Assembly (NCBI GenBank): GCA_015956445.1
Contig: WIUZ02000002.1
Coordinates: 3,038,001 to 3,102,000 of the forward strand
Origin: Thelephora terrestris
Taxonomy: Eukaryota > Basidiomycota > Agaricomycetes > Thelephorales > Thelephoraceae
Length of the DNA stretch: 64,000 nucleotides
Reading direction: 5' to 3'
A program made the position numbers and the translations under genes. Below, piece by piece: positions 36,579 to 47,153 of this stretch (position 1 is its first letter; each line of letters opens with the position of its first letter). The notes beneath the pieces are model-generated. The model was not told the origin of the DNA. It searched no databases and was given only the letters and a program-made list of their open reading frames with translations.

Positions 36579-39500
36579 AATGAAGCCGAGTGGGACGCGT
36601 TGTTTGTGTATGTTGACAAAGGCTTTGTCGAAACTTGATACGGACGGCGGGAGGATCCACAAAAGCCGAATTCACGAAATCCCAAATTATTCATCGATAA
36701 GAATGCCAAAGAGCCAGATCCTCAACAAATTACAGGCAGTCGACAGCAAATGTAAAAAGCAGACAAGATATAATGGTAAAGACATAGAATTGGCCGTTAC
36801 AGAAGGCAAGCTATGAAACGACAAAGCAGGGGGAAAGGTGTGCAGGGGGTCTGCCGTACAATCGAAATCACATTGGGGAAAACAAGAGACAGGACGAGGA
36901 TAAAGGACGTTGTGTCCATGAACGGGAAATGGGGTCAGTGACTTGGACATGTAGCTGGTGGACCGCTGGATGGTACATCGCGCACTGAGAAGGTTGGTTA
37001 ATCGGAATAAGAAACAGTGCAACATTCAGAAGCTCACCGACAATTGTTTGTTGTATCTGCTCGAGAAAACCTTTGCAGCGCACTGTGTCCGTTGATGCCC
37101 CAAGCTTCTCGAAGATCCCAAGGGCACCCAAAGCTTCAGAGACTGCCTCTTCAAGCTGGTTTTCTCGATACAAAATATCAGCCTTCCACTCCATCGCGCG
37201 ACCGAGGTAGAGTGCGTTGTCAGCTGCATGCGACTTGGCTTGATCGATGTGAGAATGTGCTTCGTCGAACTCGTCTTCATTTGTGAAGAGACCTGCGAGG
37301 GAATAATGAATAAAAGATAGTTGATCGCGCCATCCGTAAGCAGACGCGAGTCGAAGAGCTTTCTCGAAATGGTCAATCGCCTTCTCCTTCTCCCTCTTGG
37401 CACCATATATTACTCCGAGATTTTGATGAGATTGACAGAGAAGGTATTCTTCTCCTTTCTCCGGGAGGAGTTCAATCGCGTGTAATCCCGCTTCTTCTGC
37501 GTCGTCAAGTTGTCCCTCCAAATGGAACAACCGGGAAAGGTCTTTCCAACAACTTGCTTGGAAACTTTCGTTACCGAGCCGTTCATAAATTACCAATGCT
37601 TCCTTTGTTTGTTGTATTCCTTCGTCGTGGAGGCCTAGTACCTGGTTTGCATTGGACAGGAGGAACAATGTGTAAGCAACCTGAGAGTCATCCCCCCGCT
37701 CCCTCGCAAGCTTCAAGGCCTGCGAAAGACTCCGCTTCTGTTCCGAAAAATTCCCAAGTGCATATGACAATAGTGAGAGCTGAATCAGACATGCCGGTTT
37801 GGAGTGATGGCCATCCACAAGCCCTTCGACTCTTGGCCCAAGCACAGTATGCCGGCATTTGTGCCAATGTAGATGCCTTAAAAAGCCAATGCAAGCACCC
37901 CAAACTGAATCCGAGCTCGTGTCGATGGATGTGAAGACATCGAGCAGGTGCTCAGCGTTCACGTCCTCTGAAACAACCCATCGCGCTTCTTCGAAACCAG
38001 GCTCCCCGGGATCAACAAAGACTGACAACCGGGTGAAGTAGTGATCCTTGGTTGTGCAGAGGAGTGGGGATAGCGATGGGTCTTGAGGACGAAGATGGTC
38101 TCTGATCGGCGCCAACATGGTGATGAAGTTGTTGCTTCGGGATGTCAAAGAAAGAACACAGAATTTGTTGAATATGTTCTTCCTATTAGGGATGGTGGGA
38201 AACAGCCAGTCCAGGTTTTTCTCGTTGATCCCTTGTGGGAGGAAAGCGACGACTCCGAGGAGGTCACGTGCGTGGGGGCCAAGGTCGCGGAATGTTGGCG
38301 AAGCAAGGGAGAGTTCGATGGCCGCTGCCAGGCTCTCGTTGTAATCCGTCTGGAGCACCTGCGCCCGTTGGACGTTCCACTCCTCGGCCAACCGGTTGTA
38401 ATCCCACAAGTTGTGAGACGCCGTGGTTGCGAGCAGCGTGATCGAAAGCGCATGGAAGTCTAGCTGTCTGATAAGGTCACTAATCACCTCGGACCGTCCA
38501 CCGTTTTCGTAGATGGTATAGAAGATGTCGCACGCCGCCTCTGCTGATAACGTGGAGATGGTCGGATGCTTGAAATGTGGGGGAACGGTGGTGATGCGGG
38601 AGGTGATGCCGAGGCAGATGTTGTTGAACCGACTCAACTCCTGCACCGTCTCGTAAATCTCCCGCGCGTCCGTCCCCTGCGGGTCAAGGACCGACTCGGC
38701 GTTGTCGAGAAACAGGATCATCTCCCTCGAGGACAGAAACGGCTCTAGGGGAGTCAAATCCTCAGGGTTTTCGATTCCTGCACCGATGACCTTCGAGAGT
38801 CGATTGAGAAAGTGGGGGAGAGACGCTGGAAACTTGTCGCAGCGAATGAATCGACGGTTGTCGCCAAACCGTTCCTTGATCCGATCGTGATGGAGGACCC
38901 TCAGCGCGATGGACGTCTTGCCAATCCCTCCGGCACCTATGAGCGCGACCGGTTCGAAGTTTCCAGCGAGATTGACAACTTTCTCGATTAGTTCATCCCG
39001 TCCAAAACACGCCCTTGGGGGTCGAGGGGGGGATTCTCCGCGTGCACTAGATGCAAACATTAAGCACCGGGTGCATCAGCAATGTAATTGAAACGAACCT
39101 TGCGTGAGCCTAGGAAAAGTTAAGGATATATTAGCTAGTGACAAACGGAACATATCAGTTGCTCACCGGTAGATTCTGACCATTGGACGCTTCTTGCTGT
39201 TTCGCTATGGTCTGGTGGATGTCGGAGAGGAGGTTATGAGATTTTGAAACGACATTTTGGGTTTCTAAAGCGACATTGTGGGTATCCAAAACAACGTTGT
39301 GAGTACCAGAAACGATGTTTTGAACGCCGGAAACGATGTTGTAAGTGCCGGAAACCGCGACATTGGTATCGATTGCAAGTTCAGTCTGAAAACAGATTGT
39401 CAGCGACGCAAGCAGGGGAGCGACACAACATACGTTGAAGATCTGGAGGATCTTGTTGATATCCGACGCCCAGCCCGCGATCTTGTCCTTGTCGCTCTTC

Positions 39501-40117
39501 GCGTGGAGAAGGCGAAGGGCTGCATTGCGCTTGCTCTCTTCCTTGACCTTCCTCTCGATCTCCGCCACAGTTCTAACATGGCGAGCATCATCAGTCAGCT
39601 ATCTAACCCGTGCACCGTTGGTTCAACCCACGTTTCGAGCCGGTTTATCGCATCCCGCACAAGCTGGCTGAGGTGTTCAGCTTCTTTCCCCTTCGTTCCT
39701 CGGTCCAGGACACAACAGATCTCGACGCAGTTCTGCCCGAGCTCGACGTAGTCCTGCTGATTTGCGAAGAATTCCTGGATGACAAAGGCGAGCCGTAAGC
39801 TCGCTGTCGCGTGGAATAGGAAGCAACGTACTTTAATCGTCGTCAGGATTACTGCGGCTGAGCCAAAAACAGCCTTGGCGGGTGTGATGCTCGAGATCTC
39901 CTTCGCAAGTGTGAAAGCTTCGATGAAGACATTCAAGGTCGTGACAACGCCGTCCCGCTCTTTTGGTTGTTGGGGGTTTGTGGCCATCGTCGAAGCTGGA
40001 GGTGGGTGCGAGAAAGTGGTACAGAACGAGGAAGCCGCGAGGAAGGAACCTACATAGCCCTAACACGTCGTAATACTAAATGGGCGGTGATTCTCTCATG
40101 GCACATCTCGTGCAAAC
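36579..40117 (-). repeat. Right arm of 3.5-kb inverted repeat
   Basis: Reverse-complement counterpart of 25127-28659. It carries the second NLR-like gene with identical exon lengths. Outside the gene it keeps recognisable similarity for about 360 bases beyond the stop (down to 36579) and about 130 bases before the start codon (up to about 40117). Outside these limits the flanks differ. Confidence 0.88.
36935..39987 (-). CDS. NLR-like STAND ATPase with TPR repeats, copy 2
   Basis: Predicted 908-aa protein, exactly as long as copy 1. Exons 39832-39987, 39632-39774, 39434-39572, 39167-39385, 39099-39109 (11 nt), 37038-39046 and 36935-36984; all seven exon lengths equal those of copy 1. Walker A GAGGIGKTS, Walker B ILFLDNAES, sensor GITSR and HALSITLLA are all intact. 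The heptapeptide linker has the same number of units but is more varied (NIVSGVQ, NVVLDTH, NVALETQ, NVVSKSH, NLLSDIH). Differences from copy 1 are mostly conservative in the N-terminal and nucleotide-binding regions and denser in the TPR part, for example around residues 600-760. That fits a conserved signalling module with a sensor part free to change. No stop or frameshift interrupts it, so it appears to be under selection or young. Confidence 0.85.
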
Positions 40118-40264
40118 ATAGCCCCTGCGATCCAATGATCGTGCAGACTCTGCGTTCCGTCGCTGTTCCAATGCCTCCTCCACTTCCACTTTATCCCGTC
40201 AAAGTTGCTCCCAGACCTCCAGACACTAACTTTTGCCCTCGCGGGTTGCAGTGCAAAAATGAGC

Positions 40265-40368
40265 TGCTCCCTGCCAGGTTCGAACTGGCGATCTTCGGAT
40301 TGCTCCTGGAAATCCAGGCTCACAGACTAAATATGAGACCGACGCTCTACCGACTGAGCCAAGGAAGC
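40265..40368 (-). tRNA. tRNA-Met(CAT), intron-containing
   Basis: The minus strand reads a complete cloverleaf. The acceptor 5' strand GCTTCCT pairs with AGGGAGC (one T-G wobble), followed by discriminator A. The D-arm is GCTCAGTCGGTAGAGC. The anticodon stem-loop TCGGTCTCATA is interrupted after the base 3' of the anticodon by an intron of about 31 bases and resumes ATCCGA. The T-arm is GCCAGTTCGAACCTGGC. The anticodon is CAT; the sequence resembles elongator rather than initiator tRNA-Met. Intron position 37/38 is the canonical site for nuclear tRNA splicing. Confidence 0.93.
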
Positions 40369-40557
40369 ATTATGGAGTGGTCCTTTATGACTTTATCATT
40401 TCGTTTATTGCGCCGTCGCATTCTCAACAATAACCCGAACCAAGTAGTGAAAAGCAAGAAATCAAGGAAACATGGTGAGGCTCCCAGGTGAGTTTAAGAC
40501 GCTTACGAGAACCAGTCCCAACGAGGATAAACCCAAAGGGGTGCCCAAAACCAGTTC

Positions 40558-41420
40558 TTAGTTAGCTACCATATCCGAAGTAACCGCTTCCACGTCATAG
40601 TTGTCTCTGAACGAATCAGATGTGGGACAGGTGTCTTCCCGGGGTTCCTTGCAGTTTGTTCCTCTTGCGCCAACATTATTATTACGCTTGGATCGAACGG
40701 CAGCGAGCCATTTTCTGGCGCGTTCTGCCGGGGTGCCGCTGAACCAAAGCGTGATCCATCCAAGGGCGAAAACGACCATCGTGACTGGCAGATGGTTAGA
40801 CAAGTATTATATGAGATAGGAGAACGGGGGATACCGTCGTATACGATGTCAAGCTGGATGCGGTCGACGTGAGCGGAGGCTCTCGGATGCTACCAATAAC
40901 CGCTCACCGTGTTTTGTTGCGGGTCAAGATGAACGCGCGCCTCGATGAAGTTGAAGACAATTGCTGGGTAAAGCACGCAAGCTTCGATTACATTCATTAT
41001 CAGTATACGGTGGGTCTCCAAACATGCTTGAGGGTCCGATTGATCTTCCGCTCGCGCATCATAGAAGGCCCGAAAAATGAGCACGACCGTAGCAAAGACA
41101 TTGGTTGAAGACGGGGTGGAGAATATTGCCAGGACGATTGCTTGGGTTCCACCGGAGAGTAAGGACTTAGATCTAGTCTGAGAGACTTTCAACACAACCA
41201 CGGCGAAGGTTGCTAGAAAAGTAGGTTATAACAGAGGGCCAACCACAGCATGCGGACTCACTGGCGGCGGCAATGAAGCTAAGAACGAAGATGAAAAGAT
41301 ATAAAACCCGTCTCCAAAGAAAATACTGTGGCTGAGGACCCTTGCCTCACAAATTCAGCATGTGGAAAATGAATCCAGGTGAAATACTCACTGCAGGAGT
41401 TCTGCCGCTGCGACCGCCAT
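40558..41420 (-). CDS. Small multi-pass membrane protein, unknown function
   Basis: Predicted 209-aa protein; exons 41392-41420, 41262-41311, 40908-41212, 40835-40853 (19 nt) and 40558-40784, sum divisible by three. Hydrophobic helices are seen in MAVAAAELLQRVLYLFIFVL, IVLAIFSTPSSTNVFATVVL, NVIEACVLYPAIVFNFIEA and TMVVFALGWITLWFSG. The C-terminus is hydrophilic. The frame continues hydrophobic upstream of the chosen Met (KLQLIYIVT), so the true start may be in an earlier exon and the protein longer. It resembles the general layout of small membrane proteins expanded in mushrooms but I do not recognise the family. It diverges from the phosphatase gene at 42039. Confidence 0.62.
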
Positions 41421-42038
41421 AGTCACGATGTAGATTAGTTGCAACTTCAAAAAGTATTTTCCCAATAATAGATGCGTAGATCTTCCGGGACGATACGTTC
41501 CTGAGCACAACTCGTGCACGACGGGAATTCATTCCACATCCGTACCGCTTCCGTCGAAGGTGCAACGAGCGGGAAGTGTAAACCATCTGCGAGGGTGGAG
41601 TGAACAACTTCTCTCCTCGTCCTTTTTATCCACCTTCGTAGTGAAACACCACAATTGGTATTCTGCAAACCAGGGCGAGAGTTCCCTTGAGTCCGCCCAC
41701 TCCAGCAACGAGACTGTTTCCAAATGGGGTAAAATTGGGAGTATGATTGAGTGTCCAAGTGAATGCATTCGCGTCGGTGGAAGGCTTTTACAAAAACCAA
41801 GAGATCGAAATGAAAGCGAGGACACATGTCTCCTAAGTGGATGTCCGGCGACAAGATAGCCAAAGGGCAACTTGGCCCTGTTCTCGGTTTTGAAGATTCA
41901 AGACAGCGGGGACCGAATTTAAGTTGCCGTTGTTGGATCACAAAAACCGGATGGTTGCAGCAGCGCCCAAATCGCGATCTATACCCAGCGCCAACATTCG
42001 AACCAAACAAGCCTCTGTCGGTGCCGCCTTTGAGACCT

Positions 42039-43082
42039 ATGAACCCCAAGTTAAACGAACCGCCGTTCGTCCAAGCAGAGGGCGTGATCAACATACGCGA
42101 CGCCGGCGGACAACCGTCCCACCTCCCTTCCCACACCGACCACATCGTCAAACCTCGTTACCTGTACCGCGCCGGCGAACCGTCGAGGATCACGCCGAAG
42201 GGAAAAACCCAGCTGAGAGATGAACTCGGCGTTAGGAAGGTTTTTGATCTGCGGAGCGACATGGAAGTCAAGGGATACAAAGCGGATTCGTTGATCATCG
42301 AAGGCGTCGGAGTCGTCAAGGCCCCGGTTTCGTCTGCGGAGGCTTACGATCCGTTTACTCTCGCGAAGAGGGTTCAGAGGTTCCGAGACGATCCGTTGGA
42401 GGTACAATACTCTCTCTCTAGTCGCAGGGAGGGGAACCTGACGCAGGTTGCTACCAGGCTTTCCTTTCTCTCTACATGGAGATCATCGAGAAGGGATCGG
42501 ACTCGGTTCATAAAATCTTGACCCACATTCGGGATCACCCAGACGAGCCTTGTTTGGTTCATTGCACAGGTTCGAGTCCACTCTAGATCACATTCAAAGG
42601 ACGGGCGTCTGACACAGCGACAGCCGGGAAGGACAGAACAGGAACAATCGTTGCCATAATCCACATGGTGCGCGCGCTCTGGGGCCTAATACTCGGTTCC
42701 AAAGATCTGACAATCGCACACTAGCTCCTGGGAGTCGAGGATGAAGAGATCGTCAAAGACTACACGCTCACGACGATTGGACTTGAACCCGCCCTGCCTG
42801 CCCTCGTTGAGAGATTCAAAGCGCACGACGTCTACCGCGACGACTGGGAGGGTACGATGAACATGAGTAGCTCGAAGTGAGTTCATAGAATGGTTGGCTT
42901 GGAACTCAATTGCTTATGAAGACACCCTACAAAGGCCCGAGTGGATAATCGCCTTCCTCGGTCAGTTCCGTGAGAAATACGGAACGGTTGAAGGCTACGT
43001 CAAGAACCAGGTCGGGCTATCCGACATAGATATTGAAAAGATCCGTGTGAACCTCTTGGTTCCAAAAGTTGTACCGAACTAG
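42039..43082 (+). CDS. Protein tyrosine phosphatase, Y_phosphatase3/LipA type
   Basis: Predicted protein of about 282 aa. Exons 42039-42401, 42428-42569, 42624-42667, 42725-42876 and 42935-43082 sum to a multiple of three if the first intron is only 26 bases; an alternative 56-base intron (42372-42427) also keeps the frame and gives 272 aa. The start GVINIRDAGG, then YLYRAGEPSRIT and KVFDLRSDMEV, mark the family. The active-site P-loop HCTAGKDRTG (CX5R) is split by the 42570-42623 intron between HCT and AGKDRTG. In bacteria and fungi this family dephosphorylates phosphotyrosine, and some members act on phosphoinositides. There is no secretion signal, so it is probably cytosolic. The substrate cannot be told from sequence. 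Confidence 0.85.
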
Positions 43083-43173
43083 TCCGACACGCGAATTTAG
43101 CAGAGTACGTGTTATAGATGTCCGTATGGATTTGGGTTTTGTGTATACCACAGATATAAAGGATATAATGTTT

Positions 43174-45209
43174 TCACTTATCCTCAGCCCCAAGGACCTC
43201 TTTCGCCGTCGCACTCTCTGGAACCTTCTCAGCTTCATCACGAATCATCTCAAGCTGTTTCCCAACATCGGTAGCCTTGTTTTCGACTTCCTGCTTCACG
43301 ATGCCATTGGCGCCGGACTTTTCTAAGCATTTACCCACCATCCCGATCCACTTGAGATGACCCTCAACACCTTCGCACTTGACGTTCTCGATGCCCATCA
43401 CCTGCACCGGTGCTAGACCGGCCACACCCCAAGATCCTTCGGCCAGCATCGTCGCCCGACTGAGGATAGCCAAGACGTAATCTTCCTCCGGTTCCACCCA
43501 CCCATTGACAAGCCTACCCGAGACTACGGATCGAACCTTCTTCCAGGATGCAACGTCTCGTGTCGATGTCGGTAGTCCAAACAGATAAGCGCTGTCGATT
43601 AAGTGTGTGGTTTGTGATGAAGGGAGGGAGGAAAGGTATTTGAGGGCTTCGAAGATGACGAGAGAGCCGAGGGAATAACCCGTCAAGGTAACAGGTCGAG
43701 TTCCAAGAACCCGCTGAGATAGCAGGATTCCTAGCACTCGGCCTGCCTTTACTGCTAATGCTTGGGCGTTGGACCAGGGATTGTCTTTATAGTTTAAATA
43801 AGTCAGTTTTCGGTCCCTCAGAAAGATGCCGTTCGTTTACCCACCAATGATCTTTCCTATTTGTAGATATGCCACAGGAGAAAGGGATGCAAACAAACTC
43901 GCGAGAACGGTTCGCCTGATGATCTCTTTCTTGATATAGCCTACCGCCTTATCCTTGAGAAGCGCAACCAGCGCATCTGAGAGCTCGAGCAAAGCGTCCA
44001 CCTCCCACTGCAGAGCGAACGTGTCTTGGCTCTCGTCAAAGAATTTCCACGGGTTAACCACATCATCCTTGACGTTCAGCCACCCGCTCACACAGAGCCG
44101 GATGGCTAGGGTATCTTTTGGCGGATAAACCGGGACAATCGCGAGATCATGCACGTCCTTCGTGTGTCTCCCGATCATTGTGGACGTCCGATGGGCCCCA
44201 TACGCCCCGAATAGGGAACCACAGACGACGGATGAACCAGCCAAGGCTGTTACCAGAATGCCTGCAGCAGTCCCCCCAAGGCCAACGGCTCCGAGAATGG
44301 CTGAAAACCCCGCTCCAACTAATGGAGCAGCTGGAACAAGATCGGTCAGGCGCTGAGAAAGGCTAAGGTGCGTGAGGACATCATACCCAAGCCTCCAGTC
44401 ACCCCAATCAAGACCCCACCCGCAACCGCACCAGCTGCCATGCCAGCCGTCCTCCAAGCAGCTCCAGCCTCAGCTTGCTGATCCTTTGCGGCGTCTGCCT
44501 CTTTCTGCGCCTTTTTCAGCACATCGTCGGGGTTCTTTAAGGTGTGAACGATTGCACTCTCGTCCACGGTACCGATACGTGGGAGGAATGCACGTGTGCG
44601 CGCGGAATAACCCTTCGCTGAGGCAATATGGATGAGGATGACCGCGGTCAAGATCTTATCCAACTCTGGCTTAGGTGGGAGAGCTGGGAGGGAGGACGTC
44701 GTGGTGTCGTTATCGTATTCGATCTTTGGACATTGCTCTACAACGGTTCGTCAGACAAGACCGGTTCAGGCTGGAGCCTGAGAGCAATCGGTACAAACCT
44801 GGATCTCTAACGGTTGTTGCAGTCCACAAGGTTTTCAATAAATCATTTGCCCAAGCGTCGATTTCAGGATTCTGTTTCTCGTATGCCCGTACGTAGTATA
44901 CTTGGCATATGTTCCTGTAATCTGCGAGGTGCCTATAGGCGTGCTCGAATACATTTGCAGTTGATTGCTCTTCCTGTGTATCTGGCCTACCGCAAACGGT
45001 ATCGCATGGGGCATTGTTGGAAAAGAGGTTCAGCGAGACCATAGTTAGATGTGGTTGTGGAGAGAAAGACTAGGATAGGCATACTTTGACGATGCAGTGG
45101 AGTGGGAGATGGCCAGGATCGAGCCACGGGCCGCGATCGCTGATCCGTTCTGGGCCAGCGCCTTCGGGTTCTTCAATTCCGAAAGGTAAAAACGGGCAAC
45201 TCTCGACAT
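43174..45209 (-). CDS. TMCO4/DUF726-family membrane-associated alpha/beta hydrolase
   Basis: Multi-exon gene beginning MSRVARFYLSELKNP. The N-terminal helical part contains DKILTAVILIHIASAKGYSA, the DUF726 region. A Gly/Ala-rich double hydrophobic stretch follows: AGMAAGAVAGGVLIGVTGG joins across a 56-base intron to LAAPLVGAGFSAILGAVG and TAAGILVTALAGSSVV. The C-terminal half is an alpha/beta-hydrolase with nucleophile elbow LTGYSLGSLVIFEALKYL and DSAYLFGLPTSTRDVASWKK, then VVSGRLVNGWVEPEEDYVL. This order (helices, glycine-rich membrane segment, hydrolase) is that of animal TMCO4 and fungal DUF726 proteins, including yeast Mil1, which binds the AP-1 adaptor at the trans-Golgi. The catalytic Ser is kept; the substrate is unknown. 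It converges with the phosphatase gene, 91 bases from stop to stop. Confidence 0.83.
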
Positions 45210-45359
45210 TAAATGGAGTTTACTGTATATTGCGGTACTGTACGTGTGATAAATAACATCGTGAGGAGTTCTAGTCCGTATGTCGAAAGCATAAGCGAAA
45301 AAGGCGGAAACGATGGATAGATGTCAGTGCTTAAGCTCAAGCAATTATGTGTTGAGTGT

Positions 45360-46789
45360 TTATGACGAGCTTCCCAGGGTGCCACCGAGTATTTTCTGGA
45401 GTGATGAGATGTCAGCCTGCGAACCAGCACAAAAACGTGGTGTTGGCACAGATAGCTAGACTTACCTGAAGTTCACTAGCGTCTACGGGACAACTGAAGG
45501 TGAACGAGTTTGAGATCGATGGGCTGACCGAGACGAGAATGATCCGTAGGGATAGCTTAGGGAGATGGTATCAGTCAACAGGTTGGAGAGTGTAAGGATC
45601 TAGCAGCTGACCTTGAGGTCGTACTTGACCGTCAGGTCCTGATTGGCTTGGCATTTATTTACGATGTCCTGCAGCACAGCCGTGCCAGAAGTGTCCGAGG
45701 TGTTGTAATTTAACGAGAAGGGGAAGGTGAAGTTCGTTTGGGTGTTGGACTTGATGTCGATGTTTTTTTGGACTCCACCCCCCACAGGGAAGTTGTCGAT
45801 TGGATAGGTGAGCTGTGAGTTATCGCCTTTAGCATTCGAGGCCCGGCAAACTGTGGACCTGCTTACATCCAACTCGACCTTATTTAAAGCTACGCTGAAG
45901 TAGTTGGGGTTGTCCACACTGTTGGGATATCAAGGTCAAGGTTCAGCCCATGTGTCGGCCAGACGCACGTTATGTTCACACCAAGATTGAAGGAAAGTTC
46001 GCCGTTTTGGAAGGTAAACTGGGGATAAACTCATGACACACACAGACGCAGATCTCTGTATGGGGCTTACAGATTGGGTGCCGTTCTGGACAGGACTGGC
46101 GATGGTGACATTAGGGGGCCTGACCCACTAGCGATGTCACGATGATCAGATCGGAGGAACCGGAGGTGAGCCCCTGGATGAAAGGACTTACCAAAGCGAG
46201 AGAAAGGAGAATGCTGATTATCAGAAACACAGTAGTCATGACTGTGCAACAGAAAAAGCGTCCACAGGTTCTGGCCCGGCTCCCCCTAGTCCATAGATTC
46301 TCATGTCCCTCAGCTTTCCAGCTCCTGAAACTTTTATGCCTGTATCAAGCGTCAAAGCTCGGCCGATGAGATGCGCAAAGGAGCAACTCACGAGTTGACG
46401 AGGTTCCCTCTGGGTCTCGCGTTAGCCATCTGATCATCGTGCTCATATGGCGCTGTTACCGCGAGATTCTCCTTGGACGGCGGGACCGGTGGTTCACCCT
46501 CCGGACTCGTGGTGCTTCCATCCACATCATCTGGATATCCTGTGGCCCCGGCGTACTGATTGTATCTCCCCTGCTCGTAGGTTTGGTGTGGTTGCTGGTC
46601 GTTGTAAGCATTGTAACCGCCATACGCATCGTACGGAGCATCATTGTAAGAGTCGTTGTATCGAGTATTGGAGTGACCGCCATACCCCTCGTCGAACTCG
46701 TTACGGTACTGCTGTTGTTGTTGAGGAGGGCCTCCGTACTGATTCTCGCTGTACGGATTACGAAGTTGTGAGTTTTTTCGGTATGCCAT
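45360..46789 (-). CDS. Single-TM protein with LEA-2-like domain
   Basis: The N-terminus is a hydrophilic tail rich in Tyr, Gln, Asn and Gly with a short glutamine run (MAYRKNSQLRNPYSENQ). It is followed by a basic patch and one membrane helix, MTTVFLIISILLSLALWV. The outside part starts RPPNVTIASPVQNGTQS and has the beta-strand pattern of the LEA-2/WHy fold: FNLGVNITVRNPNYFSVALN, GGGVQKNIDIKSNTQTNFTF, DIVNKCQANQDLTVKYDLK, and a final block containing SPSISNSFTFSCPVDASELQ. Membrane proteins of this build are common in fungi, often called NDR1/YLS3-like, and their role is not established. Exons are small, with at least five introns. The model around 45900-46200 is approximate. Confidence 0.72.
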
Positions 46790-47153
46790 CGGAGCTTGAT
46801 ACTAGAGGGCAACGATGAAAGAAGGGTGAGAGGGGAAGGTACGAGGGGGTGTGGGTATCGTTGCTCCAGGCAACTGCGCTCCAGTTTGATCGGCACAGCA
46901 CCGGAATCAAAGGCTCAGTGAGTCAGGCTGCCAGATGCTACCGCCGCAGCACTTGGTCCGTCCACTGACTGGGACCACGCGGGTCAGCAACCCAGCCGTT
47001 GCCCTTTCCGATGGATGTATTGTATATAGATTCGAAGAAATAGCATTTCCGGTGCAAAAATTACGTAGTGCCAAACTGTGTACAATAGAAAAGTGCAAGC
47101 CAGCCGTCGCGGAATAGGGATTCAGCATTCCAGCATTCCTAGAGCTTCGAGCT
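46790..47153. other. Intergenic between LEA-2-like and RING genes
   Basis: Both neighbours are on the minus strand, so this is the promoter of the LEA-2-like gene and the 3' end of the RING gene. I saw no gene. The sequence near 46930-47000 is GC-rich with some tRNA-like runs but does not fold into a cloverleaf. Confidence 0.4.

Noticed and set aside
41447-42151. 234-codon minus-strand frame overlapping the start of the phosphatase gene
   Set aside because: It is antisense to the clearly coding phosphatase exon, has low-complexity Arg/Ser/Pro composition and shows no domain.
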